Of a stretch of DNA of 64,000 bases, positions 16,763 through 28,700 are shown piece by piece. The DNA lies in NCBI GenBank assembly GCA_958296045.1, contig CATQHT010000003.1, positions 2,119,246 to 2,183,245 on the forward strand, given 5' to 3'. The notes under the pieces were generated by a model that was not told the origin of the DNA, ran no database searches, and saw only the letters and a list, made by a program, of their open reading frames with translations. Source of the DNA: Rhodothermales bacterium. GTDB lineage: Bacteria > Bacteroidota > Rhodothermia > Rhodothermales > Bin80. The translations under genes were made by a program, and so were the position numbers. Numbering within the stretch: the first letter of the stretch is position 1; each line of letters starts with the position of its first letter.

Positions 16763-18409
16763 CTACTGCAGGGTGGCGGCTTTGTCCCAAAGGGTCAATG
16801 CTTCCAGAAACGTCCTATCAATCTGGTTGAAGTACGGTTGTGCGGCGCGTGAGCCGTAGAGCTGCCGGGCAAGGAGCGCCTTCAGGTAGCCGCGTAGAAT
16901 CTCCTCGTTGTCCTTCACATCGCCGTAGGCCAGGACACGGTCCGTCAGTGAGGCCCCGTCAGGGTCCGCGGTGATCGTCACTGGGACGCGGGCTGATGCG
17001 GCTACGTCCCAGAATTCGTCAATCTCCTCTGGCAAGAAAGCAAAATGCTCCTTGAAGTCTTCTTCACGGTCTTTCCAGTGGGTGCGTAGGTTCTGTTCGT
17101 GACGCGCAAACCAAGTGCGAAATGGTTCGAACAGCAGGCCCGCGAATATGACGCGCACAGCGGGTGCCTCTGTAGTGTCGCTTGGCACCGGATGGTCTGG
17201 AAAGATGCCGCCACCGCCAAACACTGTGCGTCCTCCCAGCGTGAAAAACTTGAGCGAGTCCGGGATGCTCTCGAGGTAGCGTTCCGGGTCGAGCGCCGCT
17301 TCAGTGAGCGACTGGAGCTTATCTTCTAGGTATCTGCGCCGGTTGCCTTCCTGGTAGGGTGTCTGTATCAGCCTGCCTGAAGGGGTATAGTAGCGCATAG
17401 TGGTCATCTGCAGGCGACTCTCGTCGGGCAGCTCGAACTGATTCTGCACGAGTCCTTTGCCAAAGGTGCGTTGCCCTACGAGCAGCGCGCGGTCGTGATC
17501 CTGCAAAGCGCCGGCTACGACCTCGCTGGCCGACACAGAATTGCCGTTCACCAGAACGATGACTGGGATATGCTCCACCCCTCCTGGCTTGGAGGCGCGC
17601 AGTACCATGTCTGGGACCGCGCGACCACGCGTCTGTACGATGACATCGTTGCCAGCCACAATTTCATCCACGATAGCAACCGCTACTTCCAGAATGCCGC
17701 CGGGATTGTCCCTCAGGTCAATCATCAGGCGTTCCATCCCTTGGGATGATAACTCCTCGGTGGCCGACAGGAACTCATGGTACGTGGTCTGCGCGAAACG
17801 TGTGAGTCTGATATACCCAGTGCTGTCGTCGACCATGTAGGTGCTCGAAACGGAGTACAGGGGAATCCGGTCGCGCGTGATGATGAACTCCAGCGGGTCG
17901 GGCACCCCCAAACGCTGGACCGTGACGGTCACTTGCGTGCCAATGGGCCCCTTGAGGCGGCTTCGCACCCCGTCATCGCTTGCTCCGACGATGCTGGTGT
18001 CGTCCACTGCCACTAGGCGATCCCCAGCGCGCAGCCCGACCGCCTCGCTTGGTCCTCCTTCGATGGTGGACACAACCTGCGCGGTATCTCCTCCTGGAAT
18101 CTCAAACCATATGCCGATGCCGCCGAACGAGCCACGATAGCTTTCGTCCACTTCTACGCGCGCTACGGCATCGAAATAGGAGGAATGCGGATCCAGCGAT
18201 TCGACCATAGCCTCTATCGCCGTTTCTGCAAGCGCAGCAGGATCCACGTCCTCCACGTACGCTTTGTTGATGATGAGGAACGCCTCCTCGAGCTTCTTGA
18301 GCTGCTCTGCCGTATCGTTGCGGTCGGCAGAACGGTGCATGCCCAGAGCGATGCCCACGATCACAAGCAACAGTAGCGGCGTCAGCAACCGAGGATTAAG
18401 AAAACGCAT
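16763..18409 (-). CDS. Carboxy-terminal processing protease, S41A family
   Basis: 548 aa from ATG 18409; an in-frame ATG at 18442 would add 11 basic residues. An N-terminal membrane anchor/signal (about 5-25, LLTPLLLLVIVGIALG) is followed by a helical region, a PDZ domain (about 95-175, GGPSEAVGLRAGDRLVAVD) and the tail-specific protease domain. The nucleophile Ser is in GNSVSASEVVAGAL and the Lys in RTFGKGLVQ. The C-terminal 180 residues are family-typical for Bacteroidota Ctp proteins. It cleaves C-termini of envelope proteins in the periplasm. Confidence 0.92.
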   Translation of the reverse strand: MRFLNPRLLTPLLLLVIVGIALGMHRSADRNDTAEQLKKLEEAFLIINKAYVEDVDPAALAETAIEAMVESLDPHSSYFDAVARVEVDESYRGSFGGIGIWFEIPGGDTAQVVSTIEGGPSEAVGLRAGDRLVAVDDTSIVGASDDGVRSRLKGPIGTQVTVTVQRLGVPDPLEFIITRDRIPLYSVSSTYMVDDSTGYIRLTRFAQTTYHEFLSATEELSSQGMERLMIDLRDNPGGILEVAVAIVDEIVAGNDVIVQTRGRAVPDMVLRASKPGGVEHIPVIVLVNGNSVSASEVVAGALQDHDRALLVGQRTFGKGLVQNQFELPDESRLQMTTMRYYTPSGRLIQTPYQEGNRRRYLEDKLQSLTEAALDPERYLESIPDSLKFFTLGGRTVFGGGGIFPDHPVPSDTTEAPAVRVIFAGLLFEPFRTWFARHEQNLRTHWKDREEDFKEHFAFLPEEIDEFWDVAASARVPVTITADPDGASLTDRVLAYGDVKDNEEILRGYLKALLARQLYGSRAAQPYFNQIDRTFLEALTLWDKAATLQ

Positions 18410-18567
18410 TGATTTCGTTGTTTGTCTGCGCGGCATGCGCATCGGGCTTACAGGTGCCCGACAAGCGGCAGCCGGAGTCGGTACGCTTTGAAGGGATGTC
18501 AGCTGACCGTGTGGGTCGTCTTATAATCGGCGCAACGATCTCGTGCGCAGCTTCATTGCACCGCAAA

Positions 18568-19919
18568 TTTAACTCCAAAGCGCAACAGATGCAAACAGAT
18601 CAGTGTGCTCGCAAGTCGAGACCAAGGTTAGCGAAGAGAGCGGGAAGGGGCCAGTCCGTCGAAGGGAGCGCGAATTCCGACCAGAGATGGAATGGCATCG
18701 AGCAGACTGAAACTACGCTTTCGGCTGCAGGAGCTTCGGCGCCAGCGGGGCATATGTACCGCTGGCTTTCCCCATGCGTGCAGGCAGATATGATGCCGCT
18801 TGTAGACGGTATCGTGGCTTATCGGTCGTTCTGGTAATACGACCGAATCAATCCGTCAAGATACGCTGGACGGCTGGGAGTAGCTGATCCAGGCGCACCG
18901 GCTGCTGCTGTCGGGTTTGGCTCAGACCTGGGCGCACCATCCGTAGCGGCCGCTACAGCCTATCGCGTGCCAAAGAAGACTTCCGCTGGAGTGCGGTGAC
19001 CCAAGCACTTACGTGGACGCTCGTTCAGAATCGTCTGTACCCGCATTACCGCTGCTGGCTCAACAGTGCGGCAGTTGGTCGCCTTCGGAAAGTATTACCG
19101 TACCAGGCCATTGGTGTGCTCGTTCAGGCCACGTTCTAGGGAATGGTTCGGCCGCGCAAAGTAAAACGATGCCGAAAGGGCCCAGGCGATGTGCCGTGAT
19201 GGGCACATTCCTTCCCATTGTCCGCCGTGATGGTTAGCACCCGATCCTTCAACGGTTCAGACACGCTACGATCGCGCGGCGGACACCGATCGTAGCCTTC
19301 GAAGATATCAGCGCAAGAAACGTGACTTACGACGCATGGTCGCCCATCGATACCAACGCACCCTGGTGCTTGCTCCCAATGATCGTATCCACCTCCTGGT
19401 CGCCTAATACGTATCTTCCTCTCCACTATGGGATCCCGTTCGCTGATGTCTTTACGACTCGGTATCAGGCCGCGCCCAGCACCGTGCTGGCTACGCCTGT
19501 CATAACGCTTATTGCTGCGGCGAGGCAGCTTGCACAACGATCCCACAGCTGCCCTGTTGCTCGACGTGTACTGGTAGATCCATATGGTGCTCACCGAAAT
19601 GACTCCGTCATGACGAAGCCGACCCGCGATTGGCTCCAGACTTTAGTGCAATGCAATCATCTCGCGCACCATTGCCACAGCGCTGCGGTCATCTTGCGAG
19701 GATGCAATGACGCTTTCTGGCGCGGCGCACGGGCCAGTCGGTCCGCCTGTTTATACCGATAGCCTCTACCTCTACTGTTGCGCCATACCTCCCGATTGAT
19801 CGTCGATGGCTAATGACCCAACTGCTGCGCTATGGCGCGTATTGAGTCCCTCCGCTCTTCAATGCATGAATCTGGCACCTTTCTCCGTACGAAAGATGAC
19901 GATGGCCCTTTGCCATCTG
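18568..19919. repeat. Segmental repeat copy 1 (with dead IS30)
   Basis: About 1350 bp matching 40791-42094 along its whole length with scattered differences. The left boundary is TTTAACTCC(A/G)AAGCGCAACA, the right boundary CCTTTGCCATCTG. It contains a broken IS30-family transposase plus about 440 bp of non-coding sequence on the left. The 158 bp between ctpA and this copy hold nothing recognisable apart from the ctpA promoter region. Confidence 0.8.
19008..19917 (-). pseudogene. IS30-family transposase, broken (copy 1)
   Basis: Minus-strand pieces: MAKGHRHLSYGERCQIHALK at the N-terminus, then after a frame change AIAQQLGH and an in-frame TAG, PSTINREVWRNSRGRG, and further frameshifts. The second catalytic Asp is present in ITADNGKE; the first catalytic block is out of frame. 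The same N-terminal frameshift and TAG are found in the copy at 41-42 kb. Confidence 0.8.
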
Positions 19920-19965
19920 CCTGCATAATTCACTACTAAGATTGATATAATCAAGTAGTAAAACT

Positions 19966-21376
19966 GGCCATTCCCCTTGATTAGTGGGTGAGCACAGCTG
20001 CGGACGCTTTCGGGGTATAGATCCAAGCCTCCGAGGTGAAAGTAAATGGCTTTGGTAAATCGCCGTTTGTTGCGGAAGCCCCTACAGCGCACTTTGATTG
20101 TTTTGATCCTGCTGTTGATGCTTTCCGCAGGGCCATTGCTCACCTTCAGGATGATCGCATTGAGGGATACCCCATAGGTAATACTTGATGGTTCTGGCTG
20201 CTGCTTTGACCGGTTTGAGCCGACACCGCATGGCCCACGACAACCATCGCTCCCACCCCTCACGCGCCCATGGGCGGTGGACACGGTGCCACAACTGCAT
20301 AGCCGCTTCCTTGATGGCCCATGCGCGGGCCGTCTTCAACGTGCGTGCTGGTACGCAACTGCTCGAAGCACGCCTTCTGCTTAGCAGACTTGTTGGCCGA
20401 GTCAGTTAACCAATCATACTTGGTTCCCCTAAGGTCGTCCCGGCCTTCCTTCATCAATGCCCGGTGCTCCTGGCGCCGAACCTTGTCTACGGCAGCGCCC
20501 AGACTCTTCACTACGTGAAACTTGTCAAAGGCCACCTTCCGTTGCGCCTCTGGCACATGCTCCAGCGTGGCGTTGATGTAGGCTGGTCACATGTCCATGC
20601 TAACACTCTCGATCCCCTCCAGCTGCTCCAAAGTGAGTCCAGCATACCATTGCGAAAGTGTTTCTTTCTTACGGTCTTCGCCCACATGCAGCACCGTACC
20701 CGCCTTCGCATCCGAAACAATGGTGACATTTGTGTGGCGCTTGCGAAAAGAAGTCTCATCCACACCAATATGGGCCACATCGGATTCCTCTCTGCGCGTA
20801 AGACCGCGTTGCACCGCACGTTGCATGATCCCATCTATCGCATTCCAACTCACCTTCATTAGACGAGATACCGCCGATATGCTCGCCTCCTGCAGCCAAT
20901 CAATCACCAGCGCCTCAAACTCCGCCGTAAACCGTGACATAGGCTCCGCCCACGGAACCGACACGGTGCGCACTCCATGCTCTGAACACGCTACGCGGGG
21001 AAGTAGCGCAACCACCATAGTACGATACCCGCACAGATCCAAGTGACGCCATTGCCGAGGACGGCGATCATAGCCCGGAGACGGTGAGCCGCACTCTGGA
21101 CAAGGAAGCTGATGGCCGTCCTCGTAGGATACATGGATCCACGCTTCTCGCTCCTCATGCGCAATGGTCACGTCGGAAACCTCCCAGGGAGCACGGATGC
21201 CCAACAGATAGGCGATATTGTTCTTCAACTGCGATATAGCGTTGATGGGGTTGGAGTACATGGGTACCATCGCGATGGTGCCCTGGAAACAAGCCAGAGA
21301 CAGCAACAAATCCGCATCGCCTCAAATCGGTTCCCGGTGGATACAACATCGGACCCATCCGATTAGGGGAAGAGCC
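19966..21376. mobile_element. ISL3-family insertion sequence (defective)
   Basis: About 1.4 kb. The ends form imperfect inverted repeats: GGCCATTCCCCTTGATTAGT at the left and, on the other strand, GGCTCTTCCCCTAATCGGAT at the right (21376 inward). It interrupts the 3' end of the IS4-like transposase at 21377. The 8-bp flanks do not match, so one end was probably rearranged after insertion. To its left (19921-19965) is an AT-rich stretch starting TGCATAATTCAC, which resembles the end of the IS1380 element at 56011. Confidence 0.7.
20000..21246 (-). pseudogene. ISL3-family transposase, broken
   Basis: It begins near ATG 21246 (MYSNPINAISQLKNNIAYLL). The N-terminal zinc-finger-like CPECGSPSPGYDRRPRQWRHLD and VACSEHGVRTV are typical of ISL3, then HIGVDETSFRKRH with the first catalytic Asp. 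A TGA replaces the Trp codon in SMDM*PAYINATLEHVPEAQ (about 20590), followed by IAFDKFHVVK-like VAFDKFHVVKSLG. Two frameshifts follow, near 20339 and 20150. The C-terminal GPAESINSRIKTIKVRCRGFRN with the catalytic Glu survives in a third frame. Confidence 0.85.
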
Positions 21377-22501
21377 ATTTTTGCCATGCCCGAAGTTGTG
21401 TTTGAAGTTCTGTTCGTGTCGTGCGATGCAGTTGAAGCACTCGTTCTCGATTTTCCAGCGCGCCCGCCCACAACGAGCAACCTCCTATACATTGTGCTTC
21501 GTTACCGTCAGGCTGGTGAAGAGCGTCGTGTAGAAGGTCTGTTTGTAGGTGCCCTGCTTTTGGCGTACGCGCACGGTCTTTTCCACCCATGTGCCGTGTA
21601 TGGCATCGTTCGTGTTCTGAATCGGCAAATTGGACATCCAGCGATAGCAGTGCTCTTCGTAGCGACGTGTCTTCTTGTTCTGCACCCGAATCCAACCGGT
21701 GCTCTGGATATAGCGCTCGTCTAAAACCTTGAATAGCGTGCGATGCGACTTGGGTTTGACCACAAACAGGAAATCGGCGCCCGCATGGAGCACCTGTTGG
21801 CAGAAGGGGTGTGTAGCATATAGGGCATCTCCCAGATATACCGGACGATAGCGAGCCATGCGAGCTCCCCACTTCGTTAACCACCGCTTAGCGGCATTGA
21901 TCTCGCAATCCTGCTTGCGACGCCGCACCGAGTGCTGGTCGCCAGGATCATCCTGTGTGCGGACAAACTCTGGCATCAACGGTACCACCCGGTTGTGCCC
22001 TGGAGCCACCACAACCGCCGCCACCATGGTATGGAAGAACGAAGGACGCTTGTCTTTCCCCGTGCGACGAGAGGAGCATTGCTTACAATGGATTGTCCGA
22101 GAGGAATGAAACTCGATGCCATCAAGCGCCACAAGGATGCGATCCCTCAGACGCACAAACGGCGAAAAGTCTCCCTTGGAACGAAGCGTATCCAGCAGGT
22201 GCAGAAACAGGCGCTGAAATGAATCTGGCACCAGGCGGTCCAGCAGGTTGCGGATCTGCCCGTCAGAGGGAATGCCTTGCATACCAAACAGCGTCTGGCA
22301 GGTGGAACAGCCCACGTCGTCCTCCATCCTCCGCTGAAAAGCAAGAAAGGAGGGCGATTGCAGAAAGAAGCAGGCCAATGCGCTCAACACGGCATCGGCC
22401 AGCGTGTAGCGCAGATTGGGCCCCTGACGGTTATCTTCAAATGTACCGGCGGCCGATCGGATGCGTTTCAGCACATCGCGCAGCAGCTTGCTTGGTTTCA
22501 T
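21377..22501 (-). pseudogene. DDE transposase of IS4-like type, nearly intact (copy 1)
   Basis: 338 codons are open from ATG 22501 to 21485, starting MKPSKLLRDVLKRIRSAAGT. Catalytic-looking blocks are LVALDGIEFHSS (first Asp) and YLGDALYATHPFCQ (second Asp). A frameshift at about 21485 then leads to RARWKIENECFNCIARHEQNFKHNFGHG, the Glu block with its YREK-like context. The frame is cut by ISL3 directly after HGKN. The two-part copy at 50-59 kb supplies the missing C-terminus. The exact family (IS4 or an ISNCY group) is not certain. Confidence 0.75.
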
Positions 22502-22644
22502 GGGTATACCTCAGTGAAAGACAAAAGCACGCTATAGCAGGGCATCGCAGGACCGGTATTGCCAGTCCATACACCCATCATACACATAACGTCTGCTGAA
22601 CAGGCATTCCCGTAAACCCCTCATGCATCCAAATTTAGAATCGC
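21377..22644 (-). mobile_element. IS4-like insertion sequence copy 1, 3' end cut by ISL3
   Basis: The right outer end (22625-22644, reading GCGATTCTAAATTTGGATGC on the minus strand) and about 120 bp of leader match the other copy, which starts at 50225. The other end is missing because the ISL3 element joins at 21377. About 290 bp of the C-terminal coding region, present at 58.8-59.2 kb in the other copy, is absent here. Confidence 0.75.
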
Positions 22645-22778
22645 TGTGGGCTCCCGGGTCGACTTGCCCTTTATACCCTAGTGTCCTTACCTTTGGTGCG
22701 CAAATTAGGGTGCAACGTTATGGTAAGCTCTAAAGCAATGCTAAATCCGATCCAGGGCGCAGCCCGGCGTCTGGAAAA

Positions 22779-25700
22779 TTGGGGGGGGGGGTATTCCTCA
22801 CGATCCTTTCTGCGCTGCTTCGCGGAGCCCTGCCCAGACGCGCTGGCTGCTCGCTGTGCGTGGGTCTGGCAGCGATAGCCTGTCTATCGGCGGCGCACGT
22901 TGGTACGGCACAGGACGACATAGAGACGGTTGTATTCCCAGCCCTGAAGGCTCTCTACCGTGCCACTGACGGCGGCAACTGGACGATTGGCTGGGATACG
23001 ACCAGCGTACCGACTGCAAGTGACTTGAATGACGACTGGCATGGGATTACGTACTTTTTTTTGCCCCCTTTTATTTCCATATTTTTTCTGGCTCTGGATG
23101 ACAACAACCTTTCTGGTTCGATCCCGGATAAGTTTGGAAACCTAAAGGACCTTACCTTAGTGAAGCTAAGTAATAATGCTATTACTGGTTCGATCCCGGA
23201 CACGTTGGGAAACCTGACAAACTTGACAGGATTGGAACTGGATGTAAACGATCTTACTGGTTCGGTCCCAAACGCATTGGGCAAATTGACGGAGGTACAA
23301 CTATTGAAGGTAAACAATAATCGTCTTACGGGCGTTTTGCCCTCAAACCTGACCAAACTGACCGCGCTCAAACAATTCTCTTTTGAAAATAACGATGGTC
23401 TTTGTGCACCCACCGACGCTGCCTTTCAGACTTGGCTTGGTGGACTTGCTGATGGACACACCGGTCCCGATTGTAAAGCGCTTGAGTTACCAGATATCGA
23501 AGATAAGGAGTATATAACAGGTGTAAACGTTCCAGGGGACACGCTTCCGGCTCCGAAGTACGGTATTACGCCATACGCTTCAATTACGCTGATGCCGGAT
23601 CTGCCGGCAGGACTGACAATTAGTTCCGACAGTATCATTAGCGGCACGCCAACGGCGGTGTTTCCTCGGACGGAGTTTACGTATACAGTTACGGATGCGG
23701 CATCGCCACCGGAGATGGTGTCAAAGACATTTTATATTGAGGTAGTGGAAGGGCTGACACTGCCGACGGTGCCGTCGTTGCTGTTGGAGTATGACCTAGC
23801 GCATTCCTCAGTTTTACCAGAGGCTACAGGGGGTACGGCTCCCTATACGTATGCGTTGGACCCTGCTCTGCCGTCAGAACTGACGTTTGAGCCCACCACG
23901 CTTGAGCTGAGCGGTACACCGGAGGAGGCTACCGGTGAGACCACCTACACGTACACGGTAACGGACGATGGCGGGTTGACTAGTTCGCAGACCTTTACCA
24001 TTGAGGTGTTGTTGGGGTTGGCTGAGATTGGTGATGTGATGTTTGAGGCGAACGTTGCCATCTCGCCTGTGGAACTTCCAGAGGCCATGGGCGGCACGCC
24101 GATGTACACGTATACGCTGACGCCGGCGGAGCCTGCGGGCCTGGAGTTTAACGCCACGACGCGCGTGCTGAGCGGCACACCGACTGCGGGTCAAGCGTCG
24201 ACCGAATACACCTACACGGCGACGGACGCTGCCACTCCCGCGCTAACCCGCGCGCGTACATTCACCATTGAGGTGGCACTGGGCTTAGCGGCGATAGCGG
24301 ATCAGACGTATGAGTTTGGCGAAGCAATACCGAACTTGGTGTTACCCGAGGTGGTGGGGGCTACGGGGACGGTCACCTATACGCTGATGCCAGCGGAGCC
24401 GCCAGGACTGACGTTTGATGCGTCCACGCGTACGCTGAGCGGTACACCGACTGCGGCTACCGCTTCGGCCACATACACGTACACGGCAGCGGACGATGGC
24501 GGGCTGGATGTTTCGCAGACCTTTACTATTGAGGTGTTGTTGGCGTTGGCTGCTATTGGTGATGAGGTGTTTGATGCAGGCGTTCCCATCTCGCCTGTGG
24601 AACTTCCCGAGGCTCTGGGCGGCACGACGCCCTATACGTATACGCTGACGCCGGCGGTGCCTGCGGGCCTGGGGTTTAATCCCGCTACGCGGATCTTGAG
24701 CGGCACGCCGACCGCGGCCTTAGCGCCGACCACATACACCTACACGGCGACGGACGCTGCCACTCCCGCACTGACCCGCACGCGTACGTTCACTATTGAG
24801 GTGGCACTGGGCCTGGCGGCGATAGCGAATCAGAGGTATGAGTATGACGAAGCAATACCCGACCTGGTGTTACCCGCGGTGGTGGGTGCGACGGGGACGG
24901 TTGCGTATTCGCTGACGCCGGCGGAGCCGCCAGGACTGGTGTTCGATGCGTCCACGCGTACGCTGAGCGGTACACCGGAGGCGGCTACCGCTTCGACCAC
25001 CTACACGTACACGGCAGAGGACGATGGTGGGCTGGATGTTTCGCGGACGTTCACCATTGAGGTGTTGTTGGCGTTGGCTGCTATTGGTGATGAGGTGTTT
25101 GCGACGAACGTTCCCATCCCGCCTGTGGAGCTTCCCGAGGCTCTGGGCGGCACGGCCCTCGTTGCGTATGTGTTGGAGCCTGGTCTGCCTGCGGGCCTGG
25201 GGTTTGATCCCGCTACGCGGATCTTGAGCGGCACGCCGACCGCGGGTTTAGCGCCGACCGGTTACACTTACAGGGCGACGGATGCTGCTGGGCTGACCCG
25301 CACGCGTACGTTCACTATGGAGGTGACACTGAGTCTGGCGGAGATACCAGATCAGACGTATGAATATGGCGAAGCGATACCGGACCTAGTATTACCCGAG
25401 GTAGCGGGTGCCCCGGGGGCGTTCGCCTATACGCTGACCCCTGCTCCGCCGTCAGGACTGACGTTTGATGCGTCCACGCGTACGCTGAGCGGTACACCGG
25501 AGGCGGCTACCGTTTCGACCACCTACACGTACACGGCCACGGAAGCTGCTGGCGGGCCGACCGGTTCACAGACCTTTGCTATGGAGGTGTTGTTGGCGTT
25601 GGACGATGATATTGGTGAGGAGGTGGTATTTACGACGAACGATCCCATCTCGCCATTGGAGCTTCCAGAGGCGCTGGGTGGCACGGTGCCCTACACGTAT

Positions 25701-28700
25701 GCGTTGACCCCTGAACTGCCTGCGGGCTTGGTGTTTAATGCCACGACGCGTGTGCTTAGCGGCACGCCGACCGCGGTCACAGCCCCGGCCCCGTACACTT
25801 ATGAAGCCACGGATGCTGCTGGGCTGACCCGTTCACGGGAGTTCACCATCGAAGTTGTTACGGCGGGGTTGTTTTTGCGGGAAGTGCCAGACCAGAAGTA
25901 TGTGTTCGGGGAAGTGGTCTCCTTTCTTCTTCCTGAGGCACGCGGCGGCGTCCCGCCGCACCGCTACGCGCTGACGCCGGATGATCTGCCGGAGGGACTG
26001 GTGTTTGACGAGAACACGCGTGAGCTCAGTGGTATACCGACCGAAGTCGTTGCGCGACAGGAGTACACGTATATGGTAACAGATAGCGTGCAGGCGACCG
26101 TACCGGTAGTGTTTGGCATCGAGGTGACGTTGGCTTGGGCGGAGGTGCCAGATCGGACCTATACCTTTGAAGAGCCTATCGAGCCCTTGGAGCTTACCGA
26201 GCCTCTTGGCGGCACGGCTCCTTACGAGTATACCGTTTCTCCAGCGCCGCCGCCGGGTTTGGAGTTTCAAGGGGGGTCACTCACGGGCACGCCATCGGTG
26301 GGTGTGCCGCTAACGGAGTACAGGTGGGGAGCGAGGGACGCTGCCGGCTTCGTGGTGGAGCGGTCCTCGTTTATGGAGGTGCGGTTGGCGTTAGCCGCGC
26401 TCCAGGATTATTCGTTCGTGTTAGGAGAGGAGATCGTTCCGCTGGTGTTCCCTTTGGCGCACGGTGGCATGGAGCCGGTCACGTACACGCTGACGCCGTC
26501 GCTTCCTGAGGGTTTGGACTTTGATGAGTTTGCGCGCGTGCTCTTCGGCACGCCGACCGAAGCTATGGGAGAGACCGTGTACACGTACCGGGCCGAGGAT
26601 GCGGTGGGCGCTTTTGGTGAGCAGACCTTTTCTATGGAGGTGCTATCACTGGTTTTACCTTTCGTTGCGGACACGGTCTTTGTGGTGGGCGAGGCGGTCG
26701 ACTGGGTGTTGCCCCCGGCTGTGGGCGGTACGCCTCCCTTAGTTTATACGTTGGATGGGGCGCTTCCTGAGGGCTTGGAGTTTGAAGACTCTACGCAGAG
26801 GCTCCATGGCGTGCCGACGGCGGTGGCAGACGTGCAGGACTATGTGTATCAGGTTGTGGACGGGGAGGGTTTGACGGCGCAGGCGCCCTTCACCATAGCG
26901 GTGGTGTTAGCAGCGGAGCTGCGGCTGCCCCCGGTAGCGGCGCAGCACTATGTGGTAGGGAGGGAGATGTCCGAGGTGCTGCCTGCTGCCGCGGGCGGTA
27001 CGGGTCCGTATGACTATACGCTTGTGCCGGATCCGCCAGCAGGACTGAACTTTGAGGCAGACACGGGCACGCTCAGTGGTACGCCGGTGTTGGCGATGCC
27101 ACGCGCGGAGTATCGGTACGGGGTGGAGGATGCCGGAGGCGATACGACATCGCAGGCGTTCGATATGCAGATCCATGGCGCGTTCACCTTGCCGCCTGTG
27201 CCAGGCCAGGACTTTGCGGTAGGGGTGGCGCGCTCGGTGGTGTTGCCGCCGGCGTCGGGCGGCTTGGGTTTGCCCACGTATATGCTGACGCCGGCGTTGC
27301 CGTCGGGGCTCACCTTTGATGCGTCCTCGCGTGTGCTGAGCGGCACGCCGACCGCCGTCGCGGCTCCTATGGCGTACACGTATGCGGCGACGGATACGAC
27401 CGGCACCCCTGTCGAGCGCGAGTTTATGCTGGCGGTCTACGACGCGTTGACGTTGCCCGAGGTAGCGGATCAGCGTTATGTGTACGGGGAGCAGATTGCG
27501 TGGGCTTTGCCACCGGCTGTGGGAGGTACCGCGCCGTACACGTATAGCTTGTCGCCGGATCCGCCGGAGGGACTGACCTTTGATGCCGCCACGCGCGTGC
27601 TGAGCGGCACGCCGTCCGAGGCTACGGGCGCGGTGGCCTACACCTACGAGGCGACGGATGCAGACGGTGCGGCGGCCTCGGACACCTTCTATATTGAGGT
27701 GGCCTTGGCGTTGGCATCCATTGATGATCAGAAGTATCGGGTGGGAGAGGCTGCGAGCGTGGTGCTTCCCGCAGCGCTGGGTGGCGCGGATCCGACGTAT
27801 ATGCTGACGCCGGCGTTGCCGTCGGGGCTGACCTTTGATGCGGCCACGCGTACGTTGGGTGGCACGCCGATGGAAGCCACCGCGCCTGTGGAGTACGCGT
27901 ACGTGGCGACGGATGCGGCCGGTCTGGCGGCTTCGGACACGTTCCTTATTGAGGTCGCGCTGGCGTTGGCCTCGGTGGAGGATCAGGCGTATGAGGTCGA
28001 CGTCTTAGTGCCAGACGTGATGCTTCCCGCAGCGCGGGGCGGCACGGATCCGTACACGTACGTGCTGACGCCCTCGCTGCCTTTGGGGCTCACGTTTGAT
28101 GCGTCTACGCGTGTGCTGGGTGGCACGCCGACCGAGGCTACCGCGCCAGTGGAGTACACGTACGTGGCGACGGATGCGAACGGGCTGGCGGCTTCGGACA
28201 CGTTCCTTATCGAGGTCCGGCTGGCGTTGGCTTCCATCGCGGATCAGGCGTATGCGGTGGGAGAGGATACGAGCCTGGTGCTTCCTGCAGCGCGTGGTGG
28301 CACGGATCCGTACAGGTATGCGTTGACCCCGGATCTGCCTGTGGGCCTGGCGTTTGACCGTGGCACGCGTGTGCTCAGCGGCACGCCTACCGTAGCCGCC
28401 GCGCCCAAGGAGTATACGTACGCGGCGACGGATGCGGCCGGCTTGGCGGCTTCGGACACGTTCCTTATCGAGGTGTATTCGGCGCTGATGCTGCCTGTGG
28501 TGGAGGATCAGGTGTTCGGGGTAGGTCAGCAGGTCACTTGGGTGTTACCTGCTGCCGCGGGGGGTCAGCGTCCGCACGGGTATCGGCTGGATCCGGATCC
28601 TCCAGACGGGCTGGCCTTTGAGGCCTCTACGCGCACGTTGAGCGGGGTGCCGACGGCGGTGATGGCTGCCACCGGCTATACGTATACCGTGGAGGACGCC

